From Chloroflexota bacterium (GTDB taxonomy: Bacteria > Chloroflexota > Limnocylindria > Limnocylindrales > CSP1-4), in assembly GCA_021786915.1 (NCBI GenBank), contig JAJYMP010000198.1, positions 1 through 26,234 on the forward strand: DNA of 26,234 bases, read 5' to 3'. Position 1 is the first letter of the stretch; every line of letters starts with the position of its first letter. Shown one piece after another: positions 17,942 to 25,622 of the stretch. The notes beneath the pieces are model-generated. The model saw only the letters and a program-made list of their open reading frames with translations, searched no databases and had not been told where the DNA came from. The translations under genes and the position numbers were made by a program.

Positions 17942-18343
17942 ATGCAGATCGGAGCGCTCGCGCGGCGCCTCGGGGTGAGCCGGGAAACGCTGCGCTACTA
18001 CGAACGGGAAGGGCTCCTGCCGCCCGCCGACAGGCGCAGCGGTGGGTATCGCCAGTACGACGGCGAGGCGGCGGAACGGCTTCGGCTGCTCGTCGCACTG
18101 CGTCAGGTCGATCTCCCGCTGGCGCAGGCGGCCACGCTCGCCACGGCCTGCGCGGCGGGGCAGTGCGAGCAGGTCTCCGAAGCGCTGCGCCGGGAGATCC
18201 CCGCCCAACGCGCGCGCATCGCCCGCCAGATCGAGGAACTGCACCACGTGGACGACCGGCTCGTGCTGCTCGCCGAGCAGCTCGACGCAGGGCTCCCGCC
18301 CCAGGCGGCCATCGTGCTCGAGGAGGAGGTGCACCGTGTGTGA
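17942..18343 (+). CDS. MerR-family transcriptional regulator, probably metal-responsive
   Basis: A 133-residue MerR-type regulator. The winged helix-turn-helix is at 1-38 (MQIGALARRLGVSRETLRYYEREGLLPP, RSGGYRQY), and a coiled-coil dimer helix is at about 80-117. Two cysteines sit in TACAAGQCEQV (70 and 75), the region where metal-sensing MerR proteins place ligands; there is no third Cys in the usual C-terminal loop. It is 133 residues, close to CueR/MerR size. The end runs into the next ORF, whose ribosome-binding site lies inside this gene. It probably controls its own promoter; the ligand (Hg, Cu or Zn) cannot be fixed from sequence. Confidence 0.92.
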   Translation: MQIGALARRLGVSRETLRYYEREGLLPPADRRSGGYRQYDGEAAERLRLLVALRQVDLPLAQAATLATACAAGQCEQVSEALRREIPAQRARIARQIEELHHVDDRLVLLAEQLDAGLPPQAAIVLEEEVHRV

Positions 18344-18467
18344 CTGCACCTGCGGATCGTGCTGCGGCTGTCCGGCCTGCCCCTGCAGCTGTCCGTGTAG
18401 CGCGCACACCGTCGTTGCCCGACGCGCTCGGCTGCCGGCTCGTGCATGCGTCCGGGTCCCTCGATGA
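18336..18467 (+). CDS. Metallothionein-like Cys-rich miniprotein (candidate)
   Basis: A 43-residue ORF with GTG start. Residues 2-21 hold ten cysteines (2, 4, 6, 9, 10, 12, 15, 17, 19, 21) arranged as CxC, CxxCC, CxC, CxxC and CxC units, one more Cys is at 38, and the second half is Arg-rich. AGGAGGAGGT ends five bases before the GTG, an almost ideal ribosome-binding site placed inside merR. The ORF overlaps the merR stop and its own TGA overlaps the ATG of the next gene (ATGA at 18464-18467), so it fills the merR-to-thioredoxin-fold gap exactly. It does not look like SmtA/BmtA or MymT. Function as a metal sponge or chaperone is inference, but the Cys density, ribosome-binding site and coupling are seen directly. 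Confidence 0.75.
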   Translation: MCDCTCGSCCGCPACPCSCPCSAHTVVARRARLPARACVRVPR

Positions 18468-18817
18468 TGGCTGAGCGCGCCGTCGTGGACCCGGAGATCC
18501 ACGTCGAGCTGCTGTGGTTCGCCGACTGTCCAAACCACGAGGAGGCCCGGCGGCTCCTCCGCGAGGTGCTGGACGAGCGAGGAATCGCGGCCGCCGTCGA
18601 GGACATCGACGCGACGCATCCGGCCGTGGCCGAGCAGCTTCGTTTCCCGGGCTCGCCGACGATCCGCGTGAACGGGCGGGATGTCGCGCCGGGCTTCGTC
18701 GATCCCGGCGACTACGCGCCCCGCTGTCGTATCTACTGGACGGCGGCGGGCCCTCGGGGGTTGCCCGAACGCGCCTGGATCGAGGCCAGTCTCGACGCCG
18801 CAGCCGACCAACGTTAG
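18464..18817 (+). CDS. Thioredoxin-fold CPN protein of the DF (seleno)protein type
   Basis: A 117-residue protein with a thioredoxin-like beginning, VELLWFADCPNHEEARRLLREVL, and RFPGSPTIRVNGRDVAPG, in which Pro 65 is the cis-Pro position. The active motif is CPN with only one Cys (22) where Sec or CxxC is found in relatives; Cys 88 is the only other. Such proteins are often encoded near mercury and organomercurial genes, which fits its place behind merR. ATG 18464 overlaps the stop of the Cys-rich ORF; ATG 18467 is an alternative. A redox or metal-transfer role is inference. Confidence 0.8.
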   Translation: MMAERAVVDPEIHVELLWFADCPNHEEARRLLREVLDERGIAAAVEDIDATHPAVAEQLRFPGSPTIRVNGRDVAPGFVDPGDYAPRCRIYWTAAGPRGLPERAWIEASLDAAADQR

Positions 18818-18919
18818 TGTCGGTGCCGCCGTTGACACCCGCGGTGGAACGGCCGCAGGCACGCGCGAGCTGACCCCACGTAAGCGGTTGTCCAGCACCG
18901 CCTGGCCCGTGGGGTTGAG

Positions 18920-18948
18920 GTCGTCGGCGAACTGGGTCCGCCGACGAC
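18920..18948 (+). terminator. Hairpin between merR operon and ccm operon
   Basis: GTCGTCGGCG and CGCCGACGAC make a perfect 10-bp stem with a 9-base loop, about 100 bases after the thioredoxin-fold gene and before the ccm promoter region. No T-run follows. Transcription termination is inferred from position. Confidence 0.45.
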
Positions 18949-19007
18949 GGTCGAAGCGCGGGCGCCGCACAGATGCCCGTTTCACGACGGAAGACGCCGA
19001 CCGCCCG

Positions 19008-19027
19008 TATACTACTGGTCGGTAGTA
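19008..19027 (+). promoter_or_regulatory. Promoter-overlapping dyad operator of the ccm operon
   Basis: TATACTAC-TGGTCG-GTAGTA contains the inverted repeat TACTAC/GTAGTA with a 6-base spacer. Its start, TATACT (19008-19013), is a good -10 element placing transcription about 35-40 bases before ccmA. It matches the dyad before nuoB in sequence and spacing. A repressor bound here would block RNA polymerase; a -35 at normal spacing is not evident. Confidence 0.55.
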
Positions 19028-19056
19028 GCCCCTGACTCCGCGAGGGTTTGCGTCCC

Positions 19057-19761
19057 ATGCCGTCCCCCGTGATCCTTGGCTCTCCGCGTGCCTCGTCAGC
19101 GTTCGTGCTGATCGCACACGGCCTGACACGCCTGTACGGCGACACGGTCGCCGTGTGGCGCGCCGACCTGCGCACCAGCAGCGGCGAGGCCGTGGCGATC
19201 CAGGGACCGAACGGGTCCGGCAAATCGACCCTGCTTCGCCTGCTGGCGGGCCTCGCCACTCCGACCAGCGGCACGGTGAGCTGGGCGGCGAGCGCGGGGG
19301 CGAGCCGCCCGAAGGTCGGGTATCTCGGCCACGCGAGCCACCTGTTCGAGGCGCTGACGCCGGTCGAGAACATCCGGCTGGCAGCCCGCCTCGCGCGAAC
19401 CGATCCGGACCGGGGCCTCCGTCTCCTCGAGGAGCTCGGTATCGCGAGCTGGGCGGGTCGGCGGTGCGGCGATCTGTCGGCGGGCACGGTGCGTCGCGTG
19501 GCGCTGGCGCGGGTGCTCGCCACCGACCCCGACGTCGTCATCGTGGACGAGCCGTTCGCGGCCCTCGACCCGACCGCGGCGGGACTGGTGGAGGCGACCA
19601 TCCGCGCCCGGTGTGGGCAGCGCCTGCTGATCCTGGCCAGTCACGGCGACGCGCGCACGCGCGCCGTTGCGGACCGTCTCTTCGAGATGTGCGATGGACG
19701 CCTCGAGGAGCGGGATACCTGGAGTGGGGCACTTCCTGCCCAGACGGGAAGTGCGGGATGA
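19057..19761 (+). CDS. ccmA: CcmA, ATP-binding subunit of the haem-handling ABC complex
   Basis: The ATPase of CcmABCD, which releases holo-CcmE for cytochrome c maturation; 234 residues, cytosolic face. Walker A GPNGSGKST 50-58, signature LSAGTVRR 140-147 (the usual Gln replaced by Thr), Walker B VVIVDEP 160-166 and switch His 196. GAGGG lies about 10 bases before the ATG; a TTG nine bases upstream (19048) is less likely. It opens an eight-gene operon with overlapping ends throughout; its stop overlaps ccmB. Confidence 0.93.
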   Translation: MPSPVILGSPRASSAFVLIAHGLTRLYGDTVAVWRADLRTSSGEAVAIQGPNGSGKSTLLRLLAGLATPTSGTVSWAASAGASRPKVGYLGHASHLFEALTPVENIRLAARLARTDPDRGLRLLEELGIASWAGRRCGDLSAGTVRRVALARVLATDPDVVIVDEPFAALDPTAAGLVEATIRARCGQRLLILASHGDARTRAVADRLFEMCDGRLEERDTWSGALPAQTGSAG

Positions 19762-20435
19762 ACGTGTTCGCCGATGCCGCGCTTCTCGCGGCCAAGGATC
19801 TGCGCGCCGAGTTGCGGAGCCGAGGTGCGCTCGTCGCCGCCGGCACGCTCGGCGCGGTCGCCTTCGTGGTGGCCGCGATGGCGGCGGGCCCCGACCGCGC
19901 CCAGCTGCGTCAACTCGCCCCGGCCCTTACGTGGCTCGCACTCCTGTACGCCGCGATCGCGATGGCGGACCGGCTCGACCTGGTGGATCGACGCGACGAT
20001 GCGTTCTCCGCGCTCTGGCTCGCCCTCGAGGACCGGCGCGCAATCTACCTCGGGAAGGTGCTCGCCCTCGCGGTCGTGCTCCTGGTGCTGCAGGGCGTGC
20101 TCTTCGGCCTGGCCGTGGTGCTGCTCGACCTGCCGCTGTCCGGCGAGGCCCTGTGGCTTGCACCTGTGGCCGTCGTCGCCGCCCTCGGCGCCGCGGCGAC
20201 GAGCGTGCTCGTCGTGGCACTCGCCGGCGCGAGCGGGCAGCGGACGCTCCTGATGCCGCTCCTGCTCCTGCCATTGATGGTGCCGGTGCTCCTCGCGGCC
20301 GTGGAGTCGACCGGCGCAATCCTGGTGTCAGCACCCGCGGCGGCGTTGCAGTGGCTCGCCCTGTCTGCGGCCCAGGCCGCCCTCTTCGCTGGACTCGGCG
20401 TGCTCGTCTACGAGCACGCGGCGACGCCGGAATGA
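19758..20435 (+). CDS. ccmB: CcmB, membrane subunit of the haem-handling ABC complex
   Basis: A 225-residue membrane protein with about six helices and the CcmB start, AALLAAKDLRAELRSRGALVAAGTLG, in which the DLRAELRSR segment is the coupling region. DDAFSALWLALEDRRAIYLGK matches the family's cytosolic loop. It pairs with CcmA. ATG 19758 overlaps the ccmA stop. Confidence 0.9.
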   Translation: MNVFADAALLAAKDLRAELRSRGALVAAGTLGAVAFVVAAMAAGPDRAQLRQLAPALTWLALLYAAIAMADRLDLVDRRDDAFSALWLALEDRRAIYLGKVLALAVVLLVLQGVLFGLAVVLLDLPLSGEALWLAPVAVVAALGAAATSVLVVALAGASGQRTLLMPLLLLPLMVPVLLAAVESTGAILVSAPAAALQWLALSAAQAALFAGLGVLVYEHAATPE

Positions 20436-21136
20436 GCGCCGGGGGCCGCCTGTCGCGGTTCTCCAGGCCGTGGGTCGGGGTCGTCGCGGCGGCGGCCACG
20501 GCCTGCACCGTCGTCTTCGGGCTCTTCATCGTCCCGCCCGATCGGCTCCAGGGGGATGTGCAGCGGATCATGTACATCCACGTCCCGAGCGCATGGCTCG
20601 GCTACCTCGGGTTCTTCATCACGTTCGCAGCCAGCGCCGCCTTCCTGTGGCGGCGGGATCCGCGATACGACCGGGTCGCGGTCGCGGGGGCCGAACTCGG
20701 GCTGCTCTTCACGGGCCTCACCATCGTGACCGGGGCGCTGTGGGGCAAGGCGACCTGGGGGGTCTGGTGGGACTGGGACCCGCGCCTGACGACGACCGCG
20801 ATCCTCTTCGTCATCTACGCGGGCTACGTCCTGCTCCGGGGGTCGATCGTCGACCGGTGGCGTCGCGCCCGCCTGGCCGCCGTGCTCGGGATCATCGGCT
20901 TCGCCGACGTGCCCATCGTGCACTTCTCGGTGCTGTGGTGGCGCGGCCTCCACCAGGCGCCGACCGTCATCCAGCCGGGCGACCCGACGATCAGCCACCT
21001 GCTGCTGGCGGCGCTGCTCCTCAACCTCGCGAGTTTCACCTTGCTGTTCGCATGGCTCCTGGTGCGGCGGGTGGAGCTCGAGGCCGATCGCGACCAGGTG
21101 CTGGCCGTGATCGGCGAGTCGGAGCCGGCTGCATGA
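20432..21136 (+). CDS. ccmC: CcmC, haem delivery protein for CcmE
   Basis: A 234-residue haem-handling protein with six helices that presents haem on the outer face to CcmE. The tryptophan-rich WGVWWDWDPRLT motif is at 109-120. Conserved His residues are H50 in MYIHVPSAW and H164/H174 around VHFSVLWWRGLHQ, matching the axial-ligand positions. ATG 20432 overlaps the ccmB stop. Confidence 0.95.
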   Translation: MSAGGRLSRFSRPWVGVVAAAATACTVVFGLFIVPPDRLQGDVQRIMYIHVPSAWLGYLGFFITFAASAAFLWRRDPRYDRVAVAGAELGLLFTGLTIVTGALWGKATWGVWWDWDPRLTTTAILFVIYAGYVLLRGSIVDRWRRARLAAVLGIIGFADVPIVHFSVLWWRGLHQAPTVIQPGDPTISHLLLAALLLNLASFTLLFAWLLVRRVELEADRDQVLAVIGESEPAA

Positions 21137-21303
21137 CCGACGCGGCGCTCCTCGCGGCGGCCTATCTGCTCGTGGGCGGCGGTCTCGTCGGGTACGCCGT
21201 CTCCCTCGCTCGACGCGCGACCGAGGCCCGTCGCCTCGAGCGGATCGTGCGCCGGAGAGACGCCGGGTCCGACGCGGCCGCGACCTCCACCGACAACTCG
21301 TGA
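21133..21303 (+). CDS. ccmD: CcmD-like small membrane protein
   Basis: A 56-residue protein: one helix (AALLAAAYLLVGGGLVGYAVSLARR) followed by a charged cytosolic tail, the size and topology of CcmD, which helps CcmABC release holo-CcmE. The sequence family is weakly conserved, so the call rests on position between ccmC and ccmE and on the overlaps with both (ATGA and GTGA). Confidence 0.75.
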   Translation: MTDAALLAAAYLLVGGGLVGYAVSLARRATEARRLERIVRRRDAGSDAAATSTDNS

Positions 21304-21749
21304 GCCGCCGTCCACGTCCCGCCACGCTTCTCGGGCTGGCGCTCCTGTCGGGCGCCTTCCTCGGTCTCGTCGGCATGGGCCTCACGAGCGCGCTGGTCTA
21401 CTACCAGACACCCACGGAGCTCGCCAGTTTGCCGGTTGGCCGCGCGGTCCGGCTCTACGGCATCGTCGCGTCTGGAAGCGTCCGCTGGGACGCCGGCACG
21501 AAGACATTGCGGTTTGCCGTCACCGACGGCACGACCACGTTCGACGTCACCACCCAGAACGTCCCCACCGCCCTGTTCCGCGAGGGGATCGGCGTGGTGC
21601 TCGAGGGCCGGAAGAATGGCCGGCGGAGCTTCCTCGCGGACGCCATCCTAGTCAAGCACTCGTCCGTATACGAGCCGTTGAGGCCCGGCGAGACCGTGCC
21701 GCCCGGCGTGCTCCAGCAGATCCTCGCCGGGAAGGAGGCCAGTCCGTGA
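21300..21749 (+). CDS. ccmE: CcmE, periplasmic/outer-face haem chaperone
   Basis: A 149-residue haem chaperone anchored by one N-terminal helix (9-35) with an outside OB-fold. The haem-attachment motif HxxxY is intact: H120 and Y124 in VKHSSVYEP, where His makes the covalent bond. This is the Gram-negative version, not the CxxxY type of archaea and some Gram-positives. GTG 21300 overlaps the ccmD stop; the stop overlaps ccmF. Confidence 0.93.
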   Translation: MSRRPRPATLLGLALLSGAFLGLVGMGLTSALVYYQTPTELASLPVGRAVRLYGIVASGSVRWDAGTKTLRFAVTDGTTTFDVTTQNVPTALFREGIGVVLEGRKNGRRSFLADAILVKHSSVYEPLRPGETVPPGVLQQILAGKEASP

Positions 21750-23728
21750 TCGGGGCGGCGGGCCTCACCGCCGCGGTCGTCGCGTTGGGCGGTGCCCTCT
21801 TCGGCCTCCGCGCGAGCCTGCGTGGGCGCCGCTCGGCCGAACGGCTCGCCGAGGCCATCCTGTGGTCGCGCGTGACCCTGGTCGCGGCGGCGACCGGCAA
21901 CGGACTCCTCGTCGCGGCCCTGATCGGGCACCAGTTCGGTATCGCCTACGTTGCCGAGGTGGGCAGTCGCGAAACGCCGCTGCTGTACACGGTGGCCTCG
22001 CTGTGGGGTGGCCTGGCCGGGTCACTGCTCTTCTGGTCGCTGTTGCTCGCGGGCGTCACCGCGCTCCTCGCCTGGTCCGCGTCCGCTCCGCTGCGCCCTC
22101 TTCTGCCCGTCGCGCTCGCGGTCCTGTTCGCGCTTCTCGCATTCTTCTCTCTGCTCGCGATCTGGCCGGCGAGTCCTTGGGGACGTGTGTCACCCGTCCC
22201 GGCGGACGGCGGTGGGCCCAACCCGTTGCTCACGGACCACCCGCTTATGGCGATCCACCCGCCCCTCCTGTACTCCGGGTTCGTGCTCCTCGCGGTGCCG
22301 TTCGCGCTGACCATCGCGGCGCTGGTGGAAGGGCGTCTCGACGCCGTCTGGCTCGCGGCGGCCCGCCGCTGGACGCTCCTCGCGTGGATCTCGCTGAGCC
22401 TGGGACTGCTCGCGGGGGCGGCCTGGTCGTATGCCGTCCTGGGCTGGGGCGGGTACTGGGCGTGGGACCCGGTCGAGAACCTCGCCCTGCTGCCCTGGCT
22501 CACCGCCACCGCGTTCCTCCATTCGGCGATGGGGGGGCTCCGGCGAGGCCTGGCCGCCTGGGACGTGTCACTGGTGGTCGCGTCGTTCGCGCTGACCCTG
22601 CTGGCCACCCTCGTGACCCGCAGCGATGTCCTGAACTCCGTGCACGCCTTCACGCAGTCGGCGCTCGGTCCGCTCTTGCTGGGCCTGCTGAGCAGCGTCC
22701 TCGTCGGCTCGATGGGGCTCCTGGCCACCCGCCTCCCCGCGGATCCGATCCGCGCCCCGCTCGGGGCGCGCGGTGTCGCGTTCCTGCTCAACAACGTATT
22801 GCTGGTCTCGATCGCCGGCACGGTGCTCATCGGCACGTTGTTTCCCCTCTTCGTGGAGGCCGCGAGCGGGTCGCAGGTGAGCGTGGGCGCCCCGTACTTC
22901 GATCGCATCGTCGGGCCGCTCGTCCTCGCGCTCGTGGTGCTGCTGGGCATCGGTCCGTCGCTGCCCTGGGGATCCTGGAGCGTCGGATCGCGCCGTCGCC
23001 TGCTGCCTGGCCTGACGGGCGCGGCGCTGCTGGCGGCGGGCCTGGCAGTAGGGGCGGTGTCTCCCGCCCTCGTGGCGGGAGTTGCGGTCGCCGCGTTCGG
23101 GCTCCTGCAGACGGTCGCCTACCTCTGGCCTCGTGTCTGGCGGCTGACGCGCGGCGGGTCGCGGCGCCCTCCCTCCCGCGACCGGCCGGAGGGCGGCAGC
23201 GTCCCTCCGCGCTCGCTGGGCGGTCTGCTCGTGCACGCGGGCATCACCGTCATGGCGCTCGCGGTGGTGGTGTCGGCCACCGGACGCCAGGAGACCGTGC
23301 TGACGCTGCACACCCGAGAGACCGGGTACGCGGGTCCGCTGGCGCTCACCCTGACTGCCGTGCGGAACAGCCAGGAGCCGGATCGCCTGGTTACGAGCGC
23401 CGAGCTGTTGCTCACCCAGGGCGGAGCCACCGAGATCGCGGCTCCGGCGCTCAGCACCTATCCGACGTCGCAGGAATCGATCGGGACGCCCGCCATCATC
23501 CCGGGCCCCACGCGGAACCTGTACATCTCGCTGCTCCAGACCGATCCCGGCGCAGGGACCGCGACGTTCCGGCTCGACACCGACCCGCTGCTCAGCTGGA
23601 TGTGGGTGGGCGGGCTGCTGACCGGCCTCGGCGGTGTGGTCGCGGTCTGGCCCGGTCGGGCGATCCGTGGCACCCGAGTGCGCGGCCGTGCCCCTCGCGT
23701 CGGGACGCTTCCCGCCGATGTCGACTGA
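21746..23728 (+). CDS. ccmF: CcmF, cytochrome c haem lyase core subunit
   Basis: A 660-residue membrane protein with many helices that attaches haem from CcmE to apocytochrome c. The haem-handling motif WGGYWAWDPVENLALLPWL is at about 22447-22500. LTDHPLMAIHPPLLYSGF (about 22231-22280) and the RSDVLNSVHAF block supply conserved His residues. A soluble outer domain near 520-620 comes before the last helix. GTG 21746 overlaps the ccmE stop. Confidence 0.95.
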   Translation: MIGAAGLTAAVVALGGALFGLRASLRGRRSAERLAEAILWSRVTLVAAATGNGLLVAALIGHQFGIAYVAEVGSRETPLLYTVASLWGGLAGSLLFWSLLLAGVTALLAWSASAPLRPLLPVALAVLFALLAFFSLLAIWPASPWGRVSPVPADGGGPNPLLTDHPLMAIHPPLLYSGFVLLAVPFALTIAALVEGRLDAVWLAAARRWTLLAWISLSLGLLAGAAWSYAVLGWGGYWAWDPVENLALLPWLTATAFLHSAMGGLRRGLAAWDVSLVVASFALTLLATLVTRSDVLNSVHAFTQSALGPLLLGLLSSVLVGSMGLLATRLPADPIRAPLGARGVAFLLNNVLLVSIAGTVLIGTLFPLFVEAASGSQVSVGAPYFDRIVGPLVLALVVLLGIGPSLPWGSWSVGSRRRLLPGLTGAALLAAGLAVGAVSPALVAGVAVAAFGLLQTVAYLWPRVWRLTRGGSRRPPSRDRPEGGSVPPRSLGGLLVHAGITVMALAVVVSATGRQETVLTLHTRETGYAGPLALTLTAVRNSQEPDRLVTSAELLLTQGGATEIAAPALSTYPTSQESIGTPAIIPGPTRNLYISLLQTDPGAGTATFRLDTDPLLSWMWVGGLLTGLGGVVAVWPGRAIRGTRVRGRAPRVGTLPADVD

Positions 23729-24275
23729 GAACGCGGCCTCGGAGCCGCTGGGTCGCCGCCGACTGGTCGGGCTCGCCTCCGCCGCCGGGCTCGGCGTACT
23801 GGTGCTCCTCGCCCTCGGGGTGGGCCAGACGCGCGACCCGTCGCAGATCGTGTCACCCCTGGTCGGTCGGGCGGCCCCCGACTTCCGCCTCCAGGCGCTC
23901 GACGGCCAGTGGGTCCGCCTGGCCGACTACCGCGGGCACCCGGTCGTGCTCAACTTCTGGGCGTCCTGGTGCCCGCCCTGCCGTGACGAGGCGCCGCTGC
24001 TCGCCGAGGCGGCAGCGACATACGGTCCCAACGGCCTCGTGATGCTCGGCGTCGTCTTCCAGGACAGCCCCGATGCGGCGCGTGCGTTCATGGCCGGATT
24101 CGGGCAGCGCTATCCAGGGCTCATCGACCCCGGCGGCCGGGCGGCGCTCGACTACGGGGTGGGGGGGATCCCGGAGACGTTCTTCATCGGACGCGACGGC
24201 ACGATCGTGGCGAAACAGATCGGCCCAGTCACTGAAGCAGGCCTGCGCGCCGACATCGACGCCATCCTGCCGTGA
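23718..24275 (+). CDS. ccmG: CcmG/DsbE membrane-anchored thiol reductase
   Basis: A 185-residue thioredoxin-fold protein that keeps the apocytochrome CxxCH reduced. One N-terminal helix (about 14-36) anchors it outside. The active site WCPPC is at 84-88, with APDFRLQALDG before it and the cis-Pro in GIPETFF. Start ATG 23718 lies inside the end of ccmF (11-base overlap); the stop overlaps ccmH. Confidence 0.93.
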   Translation: MSTENAASEPLGRRRLVGLASAAGLGVLVLLALGVGQTRDPSQIVSPLVGRAAPDFRLQALDGQWVRLADYRGHPVVLNFWASWCPPCRDEAPLLAEAAATYGPNGLVMLGVVFQDSPDAARAFMAGFGQRYPGLIDPGGRAALDYGVGGIPETFFIGRDGTIVAKQIGPVTEAGLRADIDAILP

Positions 24276-25291
24276 CGACATCTCGATTGCGTCGGAGGCG
24301 CACGGACCTCGCGCTGGTGGTCCTGCTGCTTGCCGTGGCCGGCGCCATCGCCTGGAGCGTGCTGCGCGCACCCGCGCCATCCCTCGACGCGCGGAGCCGC
24401 GAGCTGGAGTCGCGCATCCGCTGCCCGGTCTGCGAGGGCCTCTCGATCGCCGACTCGCCCGCGCTGCTCGCTCAGCAGATGCGCACGGTGGTGCGGGAGC
24501 AACTGGCGTCCGGCGCGACGGACTCGGCGGTTCTGGCGTACTTCATGGCCAGATACGGCCAGTGGATTCTGCTCGAGCCTTCCCCGGACGGTCCGGGCAG
24601 CCTGCTCTGGCTCGCTCCGGCCGCGCTCCTGCTGGCAGGCGGCGCGCTCGTCGCTCTGCGCGCTGCCCGGCCCGCGACCCCGCCGACGGGGGGCGCAGAT
24701 GCGGGATCTGAGCCAGACGGCCTGCCCCTGCGCTCGCCGGGGCGGCTTGCGCGGCCGCTGATAGGAGTGGCCATGGCGCTCGTCGTCATCGTTCCGGTGG
24801 CGCTCGCGGCGGGGCCGCGCATGCCCGGAACGCAGATCACGGGACAGGCCCCGCCCAGCGGAGCCTCGACGATCGCGGATCTCGAGGCGCTGGTGCGAGC
24901 GGCCCCGCGGGACGCGGGTGCCGAGGTCGCGCTCGGCGACGCGTACATGGCGGCTGATCGCGTCGCCGATGCCGCAACTGCCTATCGCCAGGCCCTGGTC
25001 ATCGAGCCGACGAACGTCGAGGCCCTGGTCCAGCTCGGACTGATCCTGCTGATGTCCAATCGGCCCGACGCCGCGGGTCCGCTCTTCGACCGCGCCCTCG
25101 CGGTCGCGCCGGACAACCCCGACGCGCTGCTCTATCGCGCGCTCGCCCGTGCCCGGTCGGATGGGCTGGTGACCGCGGCGGCGCGCGCCGACCTCGAACG
25201 GTTCCTGGCAGTCGCGCCGGCCGACCCGCGGCGGCAACTGGCCCAGACGATGCTGTCGGCGCCCGAGGGGTCCACGACTCCGACACCGTGA
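24272..25291 (+). CDS. ccmH: CcmH-CcmI fusion (thiol reductase plus TPR chaperone)
   Basis: A 339-residue protein joining two maturation factors. The CcmH part has an N-terminal helix (13-30), the redox motif RCPVCEG (C51, C54) and a second helix (about 109-127). A third helix (about 170-188) leads to three TPR-like repeats (about 205-325), as in the apocytochrome-binding CcmI/NrfG part. Fusions of this kind are known, with the CcmI part presenting apocytochrome to CcmFH. GTG 24272 overlaps the ccmG stop; this closes the operon. Confidence 0.92.
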   Translation: MTTSRLRRRRTDLALVVLLLAVAGAIAWSVLRAPAPSLDARSRELESRIRCPVCEGLSIADSPALLAQQMRTVVREQLASGATDSAVLAYFMARYGQWILLEPSPDGPGSLLWLAPAALLLAGGALVALRAARPATPPTGGADAGSEPDGLPLRSPGRLARPLIGVAMALVVIVPVALAAGPRMPGTQITGQAPPSGASTIADLEALVRAAPRDAGAEVALGDAYMAADRVADAATAYRQALVIEPTNVEALVQLGLILLMSNRPDAAGPLFDRALAVAPDNPDALLYRALARARSDGLVTAAARADLERFLAVAPADPRRQLAQTMLSAPEGSTTPTP

Positions 25292-25491
25292 TCGCCGCGG
25301 ACGCTTGCCGGATCGGTGGCCCAGGCAGTGCCGAGCTTGGTGCGACCGAAAGGAGTGGCGGCACGGGTGCCGGCTCTCGCGCGGAGGGGGATGTCGCCCG
25401 GGCTACCTCAACTGCTACAGTGGAGTCGTAGAAGCAGCGGTGAGGGGATCGCCGGTCCGGCAACGGAGATAAGCGATGGCGACGCAGGAAC
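25292..25491 (+). other. Promoter-containing gap after the ccm operon
   Basis: About 200 bases without a gene. A short inverted repeat CGGCAC-GG-GTGCCG is at 25359-25372, perhaps part of a terminator for the ccm operon. CTAC-N9-GTAG (25415-25431) overlaps a -10-like TACAGT; it recalls the nuoB/ccmA dyad but has a 9-base spacer, so I do not group it with them. Confidence 0.4.
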
Positions 25492-25614
25492 GTGCAGCCG
25501 GGGGACACGCCGAGTGGCGGGGAGACCGGGGCAATCATTGCGCTGGCCGTCCTGGTCATGGCCGCGGGAGCATTGGTCGTCGTGCGCGGTGAGCGCATTC
25601 TGCAACGATTGTGA
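25492..25614 (+). CDS. Candidate 40-residue single-helix membrane peptide
   Basis: A short GTG-started ORF: MQPGDTPSGGETG, then one hydrophobic helix (AIIALAVLVMAAGALVVV), then a basic end RGERILQRL. An in-frame stop at 25441 bounds it upstream. Its TGA (25612-25614) overlaps an in-frame GTG (25611) of the following gene, suggesting coupling. The ribosome-binding site (AGGA, 3 bases away) is weak, and an ATG at 25476 starts a different, less likely frame. No family is recognised. Confidence 0.45.
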   Translation: MQPGDTPSGGETGAIIALAVLVMAAGALVVVRGERILQRL

Positions 25615-25622
25615 GGCACGAA

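Noticed and set aside
16751..19129. 792-codon minus-strand ORF
   Set aside because: It runs antisense across pspAA, the membrane proteins, merR and the start of ccmA; its translation is low-complexity Arg/Gly with no recognisable domain.
17760..19601. 613-codon minus-strand ORF
   Set aside because: Antisense to merR and ccmA, with Arg/Pro-rich composition typical of GC-rich shadows.
21862..24042. 726-codon plus-strand ORF
   Set aside because: An out-of-frame shadow of ccmF and ccmG; the true frame shows conserved haem-handling and WCPPC motifs.
25411..25431. CTAC-N9-GTAG as a third copy of the nuoB/ccmA operator
   Set aside because: The spacer is 9 bases rather than 6 and the TATA part is missing.
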